Shown here: piece after piece, positions 9,027 to 18,353 of the stretch
Layout of the letters: each line of letters begins with the position of its first letter
How positions within the stretch are numbered: the first letter of the stretch is position 1
NCBI GenBank assembly: GCA_023489335.1
Contig: JAMDCP010000002.1
Span: 1-64,000, forward strand
Length of the DNA stretch: 64,000 nucleotides
Reading direction: 5' to 3'
Source of the DNA: Deltaproteobacteria bacterium
Lineage (GTDB): Bacteria; SZUA-79; Acidulodesulfobacterales; Acidulodesulfobacteraceae
Notes under the pieces: model-generated
The model's database searches: none
What the model was told of the DNA's origin: nothing
What the model saw: only the letters and a program-made list of their open reading frames with translations
Position numbers and translations under genes: made by a program

Positions 9027-10330
9027 TGGCGCAAAGCTTTGAAAATTTAGGGAAAATTCCGGAATTAAGAAACCGTATTCTTTATACGCTCTTAATGTTC
9101 ATAGTTTTTAGGATCGGGGTTTATATTACGACCCCGGGTGTTAATCCGGTTGCCCTGACGCAATTTTTTCATGCCTCGAACAGTAATTTGTTCGGGCTTT
9201 TTAATATGTTTACGGGGGGCGCATTATCCAGATTTTCGATATTTTCCTTAGGCATTATGCCGTATATAAGTTCTTCCATTATATTTCAAATGCTGCCCAT
9301 GGTTATTCCTTCGTTGGAGAGATTGCAAAAAGAGGGCGGGGACGCCGGAAGAAAGAAATTTATGCAATATATAAGATACGGGACGGTCGTTCTTTCCCTA
9401 TTTCAATCTATCGGCATTAGCTACGGCATTGAATTAATGAAAAGCCCCAGCGGAATGCCCGTTGTCGGCCACCCGGGGTTAAATTTTATGATGATATCGG
9501 TAATAGCCTTAACTGCCGGCACGGTTTTTGTGATGTGGATAGGAGAAGAGATTTCGGAGCACGGGATAGGAAACGGCATATCCCTTATAATATTTGCAGG
9601 GATTGTCGCCGCTATACCGGCGGCAGTGATAAACACCGTAAAGATCGTTCAAACCGGCGAACTTAATGTAATGCTTCTGATACTGATTGCCGCAATGATG
9701 ATTCTTGTGATAGGATTTATCGTTTTTGTAGAGTCTGCCCAGAGAAGAATACCCGTTCAGTATGCCAAAAAAATGGTTGGAAGGAAATTATATTCGGGTC
9801 AAAGCAGCTATCTCCCGATAAAGGTTAATACGCCCGGCGTCATTCCTCCTATTTTTGCGATGTCGATACTTCTTTTTCCGGCTACTATTGCAAATTTTAT
9901 TAAACTTCCCGCTTTTGAGGGGATATCAAGTTATTTAAACCCTACAGGTTTAGTATATAATATACTGTTTGTCGCATTAATTTTTTTCTTTTGTTATTTT
10001 TATACCGCAATTACATTTAAAGTCGATGATGTTGCGGATGATTTGCGTAAATACGGCGGGAATATTCCGGGAATTAAGCCAGGCAAATCCACCGCCCATT
10101 ACATCGATAAAATTTTAAACAGGGTTACATTTATTGGAGCCATTTATGTTTCGGCAATTTGTTTATTGCCGACTATTTTAATTAATAAATTTCATGTCCC
10201 TTTTTACTTTGGCGGAACAGGACTTTTAATAGTGGTGGTTGTAGCGATAGATACCATAGTTCAGATTCAATCGCATTTATTGTACCGGAATTATGATAGC
10301 TTACTTAAAAAAGTTTCTAAAAATAAATAA
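9026..10330 (+). CDS. secY: Preprotein translocase subunit SecY
   Basis: SecY is the channel of the Sec translocon in the inner membrane. The 434-residue product has ten predicted membrane helices. Signatures include the helix-2 plug region GALSRFSIFSLGIMPYIS, the WIGEEISEHGIGNGISLIIF loop and the cytoplasmic RRIPVQYAKKMVGRK segment. LRKYGGNIPGIKPGK marks the helix 8-9 loop. The gene follows rplO with a one-base overlap, and adk follows after 61 bases. Confidence 0.97.
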   Translation: MAQSFENLGKIPELRNRILYTLLMFIVFRIGVYITTPGVNPVALTQFFHASNSNLFGLFNMFTGGALSRFSIFSLGIMPYISSSIIFQMLPMVIPSLERLQKEGGDAGRKKFMQYIRYGTVVLSLFQSIGISYGIELMKSPSGMPVVGHPGLNFMMISVIALTAGTVFVMWIGEEISEHGIGNGISLIIFAGIVAAIPAAVINTVKIVQTGELNVMLLILIAAMMILVIGFIVFVESAQRRIPVQYAKKMVGRKLYSGQSSYLPIKVNTPGVIPPIFAMSILLFPATIANFIKLPAFEGISSYLNPTGLVYNILFVALIFFFCYFYTAITFKVDDVADDLRKYGGNIPGIKPGKSTAHYIDKILNRVTFIGAIYVSAICLLPTILINKFHVPFYFGGTGLLIVVVVAIDTIVQIQSHLLYRNYDSLLKKVSKNK

Positions 10331-10391
10331 TATCTCGGATTTTTTTAATTCATAAGGCATATAAACTAATAATTACAATTTGAGGTGAAGA

Positions 10392-11039
10392 ATGAAGAGC
10401 AGAATTTTTATTTTAATCGGTCCTCCGGGGGCAGGCAAGGGAACTCAGGCTAAAAATATTTCAAATTTAAAGGATTTTGTTCTTATTTCCACCGGCGACC
10501 TTTTAAGGGAAAATGTCGAAAAAAAGACTGAACTTGGAATTACCGCAAAATCGTATATGGATAAAGGAGAACTTGTTCCCACCGAATTAGTTGCCCGCAT
10601 GATAAAAGCCAATATCAAACAGAATATCGGTAAAAACGGATTTTTATTTGACGGGTTTCCAAGGGACTTAACGCAAAATACTCTTTTAAGCGATATGCTG
10701 AAAGAATTTAATCTGGATGTTGACAGGGTAATTTACATAGATGTGAAAGATGAAGCAATTTATGAAAGGCTCACTAACAGGAGAATATGCCCTAAATGCA
10801 AAAGGGTTTACCACATGAAGTATAATGCTCCGAAACATGACGAGTTATGCGATGATTGCAATGTATCCCTTATCACCAGAGACGACGATAAAATAGATGT
10901 GATTAAAAAAAGATTAGAAGTTTACCACAAATTAACCCAGCCCTTAGTTGATTACTTTGAGCATAGCGGTAGGATTACTAAAATTAATGGCGAAAGAACG
11001 CCCAGAGAAGTTGAGGATGAGATTATCTCGAATATATAA
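10392..11039 (+). CDS. adk: Adenylate kinase
   Basis: Adenylate kinase interconverts ATP + AMP and 2 ADP. The P-loop GPPGAGKGTQ is at residues 10-19, the STGDLLRE AMP site follows, and FDGFPRDLTQ marks the core. The long LID is present and carries CPKC...CDDC, so this is the zinc-containing form found in Gram-positives and many anaerobes. Length is 215 residues. GAGGTG lies seven bases ahead of the ATG. Confidence 0.97.
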   Translation: MKSRIFILIGPPGAGKGTQAKNISNLKDFVLISTGDLLRENVEKKTELGITAKSYMDKGELVPTELVARMIKANIKQNIGKNGFLFDGFPRDLTQNTLLSDMLKEFNLDVDRVIYIDVKDEAIYERLTNRRICPKCKRVYHMKYNAPKHDELCDDCNVSLITRDDDKIDVIKKRLEVYHKLTQPLVDYFEHSGRITKINGERTPREVEDEIISNI

Positions 11040-11046
11040 GTATTAA

Positions 11047-11787
11047 ATGATAAACCTTAAAAGTGAAGTTGATATCGAAGGAATAAGAAGTGCAGGAGCA
11101 ATTGTCAGAAAAGTGCTCGATGAGCTTTCAAGCATTACTAAGCCTGGAATTACAACAATAGAGTATAACAGCATTTGTGAAGAGATTACATTTTCAATGA
11201 ATGCCGTACCGGCATTTAAAGGATATAACGGATTTCCTTATTCAGTATGCGTTTCGGTTAACGAAGAAGTAGTTCACGGTTTTCCGTCAAAAAGAAAGCT
11301 TAGAGAAGGCGATATCGTAAGTATCGATTTTGGAGCGTATTACAAAGATTATTATGCCGATGCCGCTGTTACTGTTGCGGTTGGGGATATTTCAAGTAAA
11401 GCCTTAAAGTTGATAGAAGTAACCAAAGAGGCATTAAATCTTGGAATATCTAAGGCTGTGTCAGGAAATAAACTTAACGATATTTCAAGAACAATTGAAG
11501 AATATGTGGTGAAAAATAATTTTGCAGTTGTGAGAGACTTTGTGGGACATGGGGTTGGATTTAAATTGCACGAAGATCCCCAGGTCCCCAATTATTACAT
11601 TAAAGATAACGATATATTACTGGAAGAAGGGTTAGTTATCGCGATTGAACCCATGATAAACGAGTTTGGTTATAAAGTTAAAGTTAAGAAGAACGGATGG
11701 ACGGTCGTTACGCGGGATAAAGGCCTATCGGCGCACTTCGAACATACTGTTGCCATAACAAAAAATGGTCCACAAATCTTAACATAA
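11047..11787 (+). CDS. map: Methionine aminopeptidase, type I
   Basis: MetAP removes the initiator methionine from nascent proteins. The 246-residue product has the pita-bread metal ligands in [20 protein letters not shown] (the two Asp), [12 protein letters not shown] (His) and IAIEPMI (Glu), with the last Glu in [19 protein letters not shown] is typical of type I. It starts seven bases after adk with no Shine-Dalgarno sequence, so translation probably depends on coupling. Confidence 0.96.
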   Translation: MINLKSEVDIEGIRSAGAIVRKVLDELSSITKPGITTIEYNSICEEITFSMNAVPAFKGYNGFPYSVCVSVNEEVVHGFPSKRKLREGDIVSIDFGAYYKDYYADAAVTVAVGDISSKALKLIEVTKEALNLGISKAVSGNKLNDISRTIEEYVVKNNFAVVRDFVGHGVGFKLHEDPQVPNYYIKDNDILLEEGLVIAIEPMINEFGYKVKVKKNGWTVVTRDKGLSAHFEHTVAITKNGPQILT

Positions 11788-11798
11788 GGAAAAATTTA

Positions 11799-12020
11799 AT
11801 GGCAAGCAAGGAAGATTTAATAGAGGTCGAAGGAACGGTTGTGGAACCGCTGCCCAATGCAATGTTTAGGGTTGAGCTCGAAAATGGGCACAAAGTATTA
11901 GCTCACATATCCGGAAAAATGCGCATGCATTACATTAAAATTCTTCCCGGCGATAAAGTGACCGTTCAGCTTTCACCTTATGATTTAACCCGGGGACGGA
12001 TTATATTCAGAAGCAAGTAA
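11799..12020 (+). CDS. infA: Translation initiation factor IF-1
   Basis: IF-1 occupies the A site during initiation. The 73-residue OB-fold protein shows the family sequence almost complete: [39 protein letters not shown] and [21 protein letters not shown] in turn, with the RGRI(I/T)FR ending. AAGGA lies nine bases before the ATG. Its place between map and rpmJ is conserved. Confidence 0.97.
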   Translation: MASKEDLIEVEGTVVEPLPNAMFRVELENGHKVLAHISGKMRMHYIKILPGDKVTVQLSPYDLTRGRIIFRSK

Positions 12021-12060
12021 ATAAAATAAAAGCAAAAAGAAATTATAAAGGAGTTTAAAA

Positions 12061-12174
12061 TTGAAAGTCAGATCGTCGGTTAAAAAAATATGCGATAAAT
12101 GCAAGGTTGTGAAGCGGAAGGGCGTTGTAAGAATAATTTGTGAAAATCCAAAACATAAACAGCGTCAAGGTTAA
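12061..12174 (+). CDS. rpmJ: 50S ribosomal protein L36
   Basis: A 37-residue frame starting with TTG at 12061 reads [20 protein letters not shown] and ends with [12 protein letters not shown]. This is the canonical zinc-binding L36, with ligands C11, C14, C27 and H32 (CxxC...C....H). AAAGGAG lies seven bases ahead of the TTG. The gene fits the 166-base gap between infA and rpsM, exactly where rpmJ is expected. Confidence 0.96.
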   Translation: MKVRSSVKKICDKCKVVKRKGVVRIICENPKHKQRQG

Positions 12175-12186
12175 TAAGGAGGAAAA

Positions 12187-12552
12187 ATGGCTAGAATTTC
12201 AGGAATTGACCTGCCAAAGGATAAAAGAATAGAAATTGCCTTAACTTATATTTTTGGGCTGGGAAGACCGTTGTCAAAAAGAATTTTAGAAAAAGCCGGT
12301 ATTAGCCCGGATTTAAAGACAAAAGATTTGACCGATGTCCAGGTTAACCTTATAAGGCAAATAATTGACGGTGAATATAAGGTTGAGGGTGATTTAAGAA
12401 GGGAAGTCCAGATGAACATAAAAAGGTTAATCGATATCGGGAGTTACAGGGGCCTCAGGCATAAAAGAGGATTGCCTGTAAGGGGACAGAGAACAAAAAC
12501 TAACGCCAGAACAAGAAAGGGACCGAGGAAATCTACAACCGCGGGCAAATAA
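12187..12552 (+). CDS. rpsM: 30S ribosomal protein S13
   Basis: S13 (121 residues) lies in the 30S head and contacts the P-site tRNA and the 50S subunit. It starts [22 protein letters not shown], contains the [29 protein letters not shown]-binding tail (given here in overlapping motif form) and ends KSTTAGK. An AAGGAGG sits five bases before the ATG, one of the best ribosome binding sites in the window. Confidence 0.96.
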   Translation: MARISGIDLPKDKRIEIALTYIFGLGRPLSKRILEKAGISPDLKTKDLTDVQVNLIRQIIDGEYKVEGDLRREVQMNIKRLIDIGSYRGLRHKRGLPVRGQRTKTNARTRKGPRKSTTAGK

Positions 12553-12588
12553 CTTTTTTAATAACGATTTTATTTTTAAGAGGTATAA

Positions 12589-12984
12589 ATGGCAAATACA
12601 AAAAAAAATATAGTAAAAAAGAAAAAAGAAAAGAAAAATATTCAAAATGCAATTGCTCACATAAAATCGACATTTAACAACACAATTGTTAGCATAACCG
12701 ATTTAAGCGGCAATGTTCTTGCATGGTCTAGCGCAGGAACAAGCGGATTTAAGGGTTCCAGAAAAAGCACCCCTTATGCGGGACAGGTTGCAGCCGAACA
12801 GGTAGCTAAAAAGGTATCCGATTACGGAGTTTCTAATATCGAAGTATTCATTAAAGGTCCGGGCGGCGGAAGAGAATCGGCTCTTAGAGCTCTTCAAAGT
12901 TCCGGTTTTAACATTACAATGATTAAAGATGTAACGCCTATACCGCATAACGGATGCAGGCCTCCTAAAAGGAGAAGGGTGTAG
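12589..12984 (+). CDS. rpsK: 30S ribosomal protein S11
   Basis: S11 forms part of the 30S platform. The 131-residue protein has a lysine-rich N-terminal extension ([17 protein letters not shown]) before the conserved core [47 protein letters not shown] and the C-terminal [25 protein letters not shown] precedes the ATG. Confidence 0.96.
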   Translation: MANTKKNIVKKKKEKKNIQNAIAHIKSTFNNTIVSITDLSGNVLAWSSAGTSGFKGSRKSTPYAGQVAAEQVAKKVSDYGVSNIEVFIKGPGGGRESALRALQSSGFNITMIKDVTPIPHNGCRPPKRRRV

Positions 12985-13041
12985 CTATATATTTTTTTAA
13001 TTCTATTTTTTAGTAATATCGAAAAATTTACGAGGTGAAAT

Positions 13042-13668
13042 GTGGCTAAATATAATGATGCCGTTTGCAAAATCTGTAGAAGAGAAGGGGCGAAGCTCTT
13101 TTTAAAAGGCGACAGATGTTATTCCGATAAATGTTCATATGATAAAAGAGAATATGCTCCGGGTGAACATAAAGGCGCCAGAAGAAAATTATCGGAGTAC
13201 GGGGAGCAGTTAAGGGAGAAACAGAAATTAAAAAGAACGTACGGGCTTATGGAAAGGCAATTTAAAAAAACATATAGAACCGGTGAAAAAATGAAAGGAA
13301 TAACCGGTGAAAATTTGTTATCTTTATTGGAAAGAAGGCTTGATAATGCGGTTTATGCTTTTGGATTTGCAAATTCCAGGAAATTAGCAAGACTTTTAGT
13401 TGCCCACGGGCATTTTATGGTTAACGGAAGGAAGGTAAATATTCCTTCATATGTTTTAAAGCCGGGCGATGAAGTTATAGTATGCGAAAAGAGTAGAAAA
13501 TGCGATCTTATCAATAGTTCATTGGAGTCTTCCGTGAGAAAGATACGCCCCGGATATTTTGAACTGGATAAGGATGCATATAAAGGCGTGATAAAGAGCA
13601 TTCCGGAAAGAGACGAAATTATCTCGACAGCTAATGAAAAACTTATAGTTGAGCTTTATTCTAAATAG
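13042..13668 (+). CDS. rpsD: 30S ribosomal protein S4
   Basis: S4 starts 30S assembly and forms part of the mRNA entrance. The GTG at 13042 with GAGGTG upstream gives [16 protein letters not shown]. This is the zinc-binding (C+) form, with four cysteines in CKIC, RCYS and KCSY positions. The S4 RNA-binding domain is at about residues 97-160 ([21 protein letters not shown], then [18 protein letters not shown]). Length is 208 residues. Confidence 0.96.
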   Translation: MAKYNDAVCKICRREGAKLFLKGDRCYSDKCSYDKREYAPGEHKGARRKLSEYGEQLREKQKLKRTYGLMERQFKKTYRTGEKMKGITGENLLSLLERRLDNAVYAFGFANSRKLARLLVAHGHFMVNGRKVNIPSYVLKPGDEVIVCEKSRKCDLINSSLESSVRKIRPGYFELDKDAYKGVIKSIPERDEIISTANEKLIVELYSK

Positions 13669-13700
13669 ATAAGCGCCTAATAAAAAATTTTGGAGGCAAT

Positions 13701-14705
13701 ATGAAAAAAAATTGGCTTTCGCTTATTAAGCCAAAAAAAATCGAGTTTGAAAAAGAAACATACACGGATTATTATGGAAAATTAGTAGTCGAACCTTTAG
13801 AAAGAGGGTTCGGGGTTACCATTGGTAATTCACTCAGGAGGGTTCTTTTGTCTTCGATAGTCGGCTATAAGATATCGGAGGTTAAGATAGACGGCATATC
13901 CCATGAATTTTCACCTATTCAGGGCGTCGCGGAAGATGTTTCGGAAATTATTTTAAATTTAAAGGATATTGATTTTAACATGGCTACAGGCCAGCCTGAA
14001 TTGGTATATCTTGACATAGACAGGGAAGGAGATGTTTATGCTTCGGATATAAAAACATCTCAAAATATCGAAGTTGTCAATAAAGAAAAAAAGATATTAA
14101 GGATAGCGAAGGGCGGCCATTTTAAAGCCGAGATGCTTGTTAGAGGCGGAAGAGGATATGTGCCGAGCGAACTCAATGTACGGGAAGACGCGCCGATTGG
14201 AACGATAACCTTAGATGTGGCCTATTCCCCGATTAAAAAGGTTACAATGGATGTATCATACGCAAGAGTCGGCGGAATAACGGACTATGATAAACTCATA
14301 ATGGAGATATATACCAACGGATTTATTACTCCGGAGGATGCGCTTAACGAATCGGCTTTGATTTTACAGGAGCAAATTTCGGTTTTTGTCGCCTTCGAGG
14401 AAATGGAGCAGTTAATTGAAAAAAAACCGCAATTCGAGAGCGAAAAACCTAAAGAAAATCAGCTCAATGAAAATCTTTTTAAAAATGTCGATGAGCTTGA
14501 ACTTTCGGTTAGATCTGCAAATTGCCTAAAAAATGCCAATATAAAAACCATTTATGAGCTGGTTCAAAAAACCGAGGGAGAAATGCTTAGAACAAAGAAT
14601 TTTGGAAGAAAATCCCTTAATGAGATAAAAGAGGTTTTGTCCACGATGGGCTTAAGTTTTGGAATGAAACTTGACAATGTAAGCATCCCAAAACAAGAGA
14701 AATAA
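13701..14705 (+). CDS. rpoA: DNA-directed RNA polymerase subunit alpha
   Basis: The alpha subunit nucleates polymerase assembly and binds UP elements and activators. The 334-residue product has the N-terminal dimerisation domain ([21 protein letters not shown] split, then [15 protein letters not shown]) and the alpha-CTD helix-hairpin-helix region near residues 250-320 ([17 protein letters not shown], then [13 protein letters not shown]). TTGGAGG precedes the ATG. It lies between rpsD and rplQ, as usual. Confidence 0.97.
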   Translation: MKKNWLSLIKPKKIEFEKETYTDYYGKLVVEPLERGFGVTIGNSLRRVLLSSIVGYKISEVKIDGISHEFSPIQGVAEDVSEIILNLKDIDFNMATGQPELVYLDIDREGDVYASDIKTSQNIEVVNKEKKILRIAKGGHFKAEMLVRGGRGYVPSELNVREDAPIGTITLDVAYSPIKKVTMDVSYARVGGITDYDKLIMEIYTNGFITPEDALNESALILQEQISVFVAFEEMEQLIEKKPQFESEKPKENQLNENLFKNVDELELSVRSANCLKNANIKTIYELVQKTEGEMLRTKNFGRKSLNEIKEVLSTMGLSFGMKLDNVSIPKQEK

Positions 14706-14733
14706 TTTATTATAAATAATATAGAGGTATAAA

Positions 14734-15099
14734 ATGCGACACAGGAAAATTAAAACCAGGTTAAATAGGACATCTTCACATAGAACCGCACTCCTAAGAA
14801 ATATGGCATCCTCTCTTATTGAACATGAAAGGATTGAGACCACTTTGCCAAAGGCAAAGGTCCTGAGAAGTTATGTAGAAAAACTTATTACACTGGGTAA
14901 AATAGATTCTGTTGCTAAAAGAAGGCTTGCATTTTCAAGGCTTAGAAGTAAAGAGGCTACTACTAAGCTCTTTAAAGAATTGGGACCAAGATATAAAGAT
15001 AGGCCGGGAGGATATGTCAGAATTATAAAAACAGGGTTTAGACCCGGGGATTTAAGTCCTATGGGTTTTATAGAATTTGTCGTGAAAGAAGAAAAATAG
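14734..15099 (+). CDS. rplQ: 50S ribosomal protein L17
   Basis: L17 (121 residues) lies near the tunnel exit. It starts [20 protein letters not shown] and continues with [21 protein letters not shown], ending in a [15 protein letters not shown] segment. It closes the ribosomal cluster. No hairpin with a T-run follows it, so part of the ribosomal transcription may continue into trpE 68 bases downstream. Confidence 0.96.
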   Translation: MRHRKIKTRLNRTSSHRTALLRNMASSLIEHERIETTLPKAKVLRSYVEKLITLGKIDSVAKRRLAFSRLRSKEATTKLFKELGPRYKDRPGGYVRIIKTGFRPGDLSPMGFIEFVVKEEK

Positions 15100-15113
15100 T
15101 CTTACAAAATTGT

Positions 15114-15177
15114 TCATAGGCAATAAACTATAATAAAGATTAAAAGTATGATATAATCAACGATGTTATGCCTATGA
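15114..15177 (+). promoter_or_regulatory. Inverted repeat pairing with the trpE start codon
   Basis: TCATAGGCA at 15114-15122 is perfectly complementary to TGCCTATGA at 15169-15177; after a one-base bulge (15123), TAA at 15124-15126 pairs with TTA at 15166-15168. The 12 base pairs enclose a 39-base AT-rich loop and bury the trpE ATG at 15168. In a transcript running through from rplQ this could hide the trpE start, whereas the transcript from the internal promoter would lack the 5' arm. The pairing is visible; the regulatory role is inference. Confidence 0.35.
15149..15157 (+). promoter_or_regulatory. Extended -10 promoter for the trp operon
   Basis: TGATATAAT at 15149-15157 is a perfect extended -10 (TGnTATAAT). 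No good -35 lies 17 bases upstream, which is tolerable for extended -10 promoters. The predicted transcription start is near 15164, only about four bases before the trpE ATG, so the mRNA would be almost leaderless. That agrees with the absence of a ribosome binding site before trpE. Confidence 0.45.
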
Positions 15178-16691
15178 TAAGCTTTGAGGATATTTTAAAT
15201 ATACCGGACACATTTAATGTAATCCCTATAATACAAGAAATAAGCGGGGATATGGATACCCCGATATCCATATTTTCTTCCTTCCAGAAAGAATCTTACG
15301 CATTTTTTTTTGAAAGCGCCGAAGGTGTCGGTAAATGGGGAAGATATTCATTTATATGTTTAAACCCATTTTTGACCGTTAGCCTGTATAAAGATATATT
15401 AAGCATTGACAATTTTAGCAATTCAAGCCATAGGTTTCCCGCAGCTATTAATCTCAAAGATTTAAACGAAGATATATTTTCATATTTAAAAAAAATCCTG
15501 TCTAACTTTAGGCTATACGGAAAAGACCTGCCCGAAGCTTTTACGGGGGGGTTATTCGGCTATTTAAGTTACGAGATAAGCAGCCTTATCGAAAAGCTTC
15601 CCCCCCATAAAGCCGATATTACGGATGTTTACGACCTTTTTTTTATGCTTCCTAAGGATATCATAATTTATGACTCTTTAACCCAGGCTATCATAGTAAT
15701 GTCGTTTTTATTTAAAGATAATTTAGAACAGCGTGACCTTAAAAAAGAATATGAATCCTCATTAAATAGAATAAATAAAATAATCTCTTTGATTAAAAAA
15801 AGGGCGCCGGAAACAGATGCAGGTGTGGATAAAAGCTCAAATATTAAGGTTGTCGATGAAATAGATTTTGACGAATATAAACAAAAGGTTCTAATGGCCA
15901 AAGAGTACATTCTGCGCGGGGATATATTTCAGGTGCAGGTGTCCAGAAGGAAAAAAATCCTAAATCCGCCGCCTCCGTTTCTTTTTTATCGTGCGCTAAG
16001 GATTGTCAATCCTTCCCCATATATGTTTTATCTTAAAATTAAAGATTTTGCTATTGTAGGTTCTTCGCCGGAAAACTTAGTAAAAGTCGCCGGAGACTTC
16101 ATCGAAACCAGACCCATAGCGGGAACAATTAAACGGGGGGAAAATCCGGGCGAAGACGATTACCTTGCGGTTAAACTATTAAACGATCCAAAGGAGCGGG
16201 CGGAACATATCATGCTTGTGGATTTGGGTAGAAACGATATCGGAAGGGTTTCTAAAAAAGGGACAGTTAAGGTTGAAAGACTTATGTATATCGAAAAATA
16301 TTCACATGTCCAACATATAGTTACAAGCGTAGTTTCGGAAATAGAAAACGGCAAAGACGGATTTGATTTAATCAGGGCAACATATCCCGCAGGTACGGTA
16401 ACCGGCGCTCCAAAAGTCAGGGCAATGGAAATAATCAATGAGCTTGAGGACTCAAAAAGGGGTGTTTATGCGGGAGGAGTTGGATATTTTGGGTTTTTAG
16501 AAGATAACAGATGTCAAAAAATGGAATTTTGCATAACGATTAGAACGGCGTTATTTAAGGAAGATGCCGCATACATTCAGGCGGCAGGCGGAATAGTATA
16601 TGATTCCACACCCGAAAACGAATTTATGGAAACGGAAAATAAATTAAAACACTTGATAGCGGCATTTGATCTTGTCAATAGACTTAATTAG
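15168..16691 (+). CDS. trpE: Anthranilate synthase component I
   Basis: TrpE converts chorismate and ammonia to anthranilate, the first step to tryptophan. The 507-residue protein has the N-terminal regulatory domain with a FFESAEGVGKWGRYSF motif (the LLES-type region of feedback-sensitive enzymes) and the C-terminal chorismate-binding domain. The latter shows FQVQVSRR, SSPENLVKV, RPIAGTIKRG, LVDLGRNDIGRVS, AGTVTGAPKVRAMEII and IQAAGGIVYDS. No Shine-Dalgarno sequence precedes the ATG at 15168; a second ATG lies two codons later. trpG follows after five bases, so the two subunits are separate genes. Confidence 0.96.
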   Translation: MPMISFEDILNIPDTFNVIPIIQEISGDMDTPISIFSSFQKESYAFFFESAEGVGKWGRYSFICLNPFLTVSLYKDILSIDNFSNSSHRFPAAINLKDLNEDIFSYLKKILSNFRLYGKDLPEAFTGGLFGYLSYEISSLIEKLPPHKADITDVYDLFFMLPKDIIIYDSLTQAIIVMSFLFKDNLEQRDLKKEYESSLNRINKIISLIKKRAPETDAGVDKSSNIKVVDEIDFDEYKQKVLMAKEYILRGDIFQVQVSRRKKILNPPPPFLFYRALRIVNPSPYMFYLKIKDFAIVGSSPENLVKVAGDFIETRPIAGTIKRGENPGEDDYLAVKLLNDPKERAEHIMLVDLGRNDIGRVSKKGTVKVERLMYIEKYSHVQHIVTSVVSEIENGKDGFDLIRATYPAGTVTGAPKVRAMEIINELEDSKRGVYAGGVGYFGFLEDNRCQKMEFCITIRTALFKEDAAYIQAAGGIVYDSTPENEFMETENKLKHLIAAFDLVNRLN

Positions 16692-16696
16692 AACTT

Positions 16697-17263
16697 ATGA
16701 TACTAATTATAGATAATTATGATTCGTTTACTTACAATATAGTTCAATATGTGGGCGAATTAGGGCGGGAAGCGGCTGTTTTTAGAAATGACGCCACTAA
16801 TATCCCGTCGGTTAAAAAGATGAACCCCGAGAAAATTATTATATCCCCCGGGCCAAAATCCCCGCTTGAAGCTGGAATTACGGTTGATATTATTAAAAAT
16901 TTTTATGACAAAATCCCAATATTAGGCGTTTGCCTCGGCCACCAAGCTATCGGCTATGCCTTTGGGGCAGAAATAGTTCGCGCCAAAAATATAATGCACG
17001 GAAAGGTTTCGTCTATCAAACACGATTCGTCCATCATTTACAAAGATATACCGAATCCGTTTGAAGCTACAAGGTATCACTCGCTTATTATAAAAAAAGA
17101 AAAACTTCCGGACATTATAAATATTACCGCAACAAGCGAGGATGACAGAGAGATTATGGGTATCGAGCTTAAAGGTTACAAGGTTTACGGGGTTCAGTTC
17201 CATCCCGAGTCCGTTCTTACGGTTTATGGCAAGCAAATAATTGGCAATTTTTTATCTATTTAA
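16697..17263 (+). CDS. trpG: Anthranilate synthase component II (glutamine amidotransferase)
   Basis: TrpG hydrolyses glutamine and feeds ammonia to TrpE. The 188-residue class I amidotransferase begins LIIDNYDSFTYNIVQYV. Its nucleophile cysteine is in GVCLGHQAIGYAFG, and the catalytic His/Glu are in VQFHPESV; SPGPKSP marks the oxyanion region. In some bacteria this subunit also serves PabB. It begins five bases after trpE without a clear ribosome binding site. Confidence 0.95.
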   Translation: MILIIDNYDSFTYNIVQYVGELGREAAVFRNDATNIPSVKKMNPEKIIISPGPKSPLEAGITVDIIKNFYDKIPILGVCLGHQAIGYAFGAEIVRAKNIMHGKVSSIKHDSSIIYKDIPNPFEATRYHSLIIKKEKLPDIINITATSEDDREIMGIELKGYKVYGVQFHPESVLTVYGKQIIGNFLSI

Positions 17264-17278
17264 TTTTACGAGCTAAAA

Positions 17279-18310
17279 ATGGAAGAAAATTTTATAAAAA
17301 CCATAATAGAGCAAGTTGCTAATAACGCCGCTTTAAGCAAAGACGAGTCTTATAAGGCTTTCAATATGATTTTAAACGGCGGGTTCACAAACGCGCAAAT
17401 CGGTTCTTTTTTGACATCCCTTAAAATAAAAGGAGAAAATGTCGAGGAGATAGCCGGAGCCGCATTGGCTATGAGAGAAAATGTCCTTTCAATACCATTG
17501 GAGAATTCTATCCAATTGGAATTAGTAGATACATGCGGGACAGGCGGGGATTGTAAAAACACTTTTAATATTTCTACTTGCGCTGCCTTAATTGCCGCAG
17601 GAGCGGGAGTTAAAATAGCAAAACACGGAAACTATGGCGTTTCCTCGAAGTCCGGCAGCGCCGATGTTTTGAAAGAGCTGGGCGTAAACATATTTATGGA
17701 ACCGCAAAAGGTTTTGAAATCCATAGAATATGCAAATATCGGTTTTTTATTTGCGCCGAACTTCCATACGGCAATGAAATTTGCTGCTCCCGTAAGAAAG
17801 GAATTAGGATTTAAAACCATATTTAACATATTGGGGCCATTAACTAATCCATTCGGGGCTAAAAAACAAATTATTGGGGCATACTCTAAAAATTTAGCGG
17901 AAAAAATTGTCGAAGTTTTGAGATTATTAAATACCGAAAGGGCTTTTGTCGTATATGGCAGGGATGGAATAGATGAAGTCAGCCTTTCGTCTATTACGGA
18001 TATTTACGAGTTAAACTCCAAAGGCATAAGGCATTTCGAATTCAACCCGAAAGAACATGGATTTGATTTTTCTGAGCAGGCCGTATTTCAATCGTTTTCG
18101 GTTGCCGAAAATGCGAAAATTATATATGATATTATCAGCGGTAAGCCTGGCCCTAAGACCGATATAGCGCTTTTAAATGCAGGATTTGCTATTTTGGTTT
18201 CGGGGAAAACTGGCAGCTTAAGTGAAGCGCTTGATGCGGCAAGGTATTCTATCCTGTCCGGAAGGGCAATGAAATCTTTACAAAACCTGATTGAAATTTC
18301 CAATAAATAA
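17279..18310 (+). CDS. trpD: Anthranilate phosphoribosyltransferase
   Basis: TrpD joins anthranilate to phosphoribosyl pyrophosphate. The 343-residue protein shows the family signatures VDTCGTGGDCKNTFNIST (PRPP site), KHGNYGVSSKSGSADVLKELG, FAPNFHTAMKFAAPVRKELG and RTIFNILGPLTNP (here KTIFNILGPLTNPFG). DGIDEVS near residue 225 carries the Mg-binding acidic pair. It is 15 bases downstream of trpG. Confidence 0.96.
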   Translation: MEENFIKTIIEQVANNAALSKDESYKAFNMILNGGFTNAQIGSFLTSLKIKGENVEEIAGAALAMRENVLSIPLENSIQLELVDTCGTGGDCKNTFNISTCAALIAAGAGVKIAKHGNYGVSSKSGSADVLKELGVNIFMEPQKVLKSIEYANIGFLFAPNFHTAMKFAAPVRKELGFKTIFNILGPLTNPFGAKKQIIGAYSKNLAEKIVEVLRLLNTERAFVVYGRDGIDEVSLSSITDIYELNSKGIRHFEFNPKEHGFDFSEQAVFQSFSVAENAKIIYDIISGKPGPKTDIALLNAGFAILVSGKTGSLSEALDAARYSILSGRAMKSLQNLIEISNK

Positions 18311-18353
18311 TGAAATAATAGTTGGAACACGGTATTAACAATGGGATAATAAT

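Noticed and set aside
8519-9034. 171-aa minus-strand ORF
   Set aside because: Antisense to rplO; proline- and leucine-rich shadow of the Gly/Arg-rich L15 arm.
15100-15167. Trp attenuator or T-box leader ahead of trpE
   Set aside because: The 68-base gap has no Trp-codon leader peptide, no T-box sequence and no terminator hairpin.
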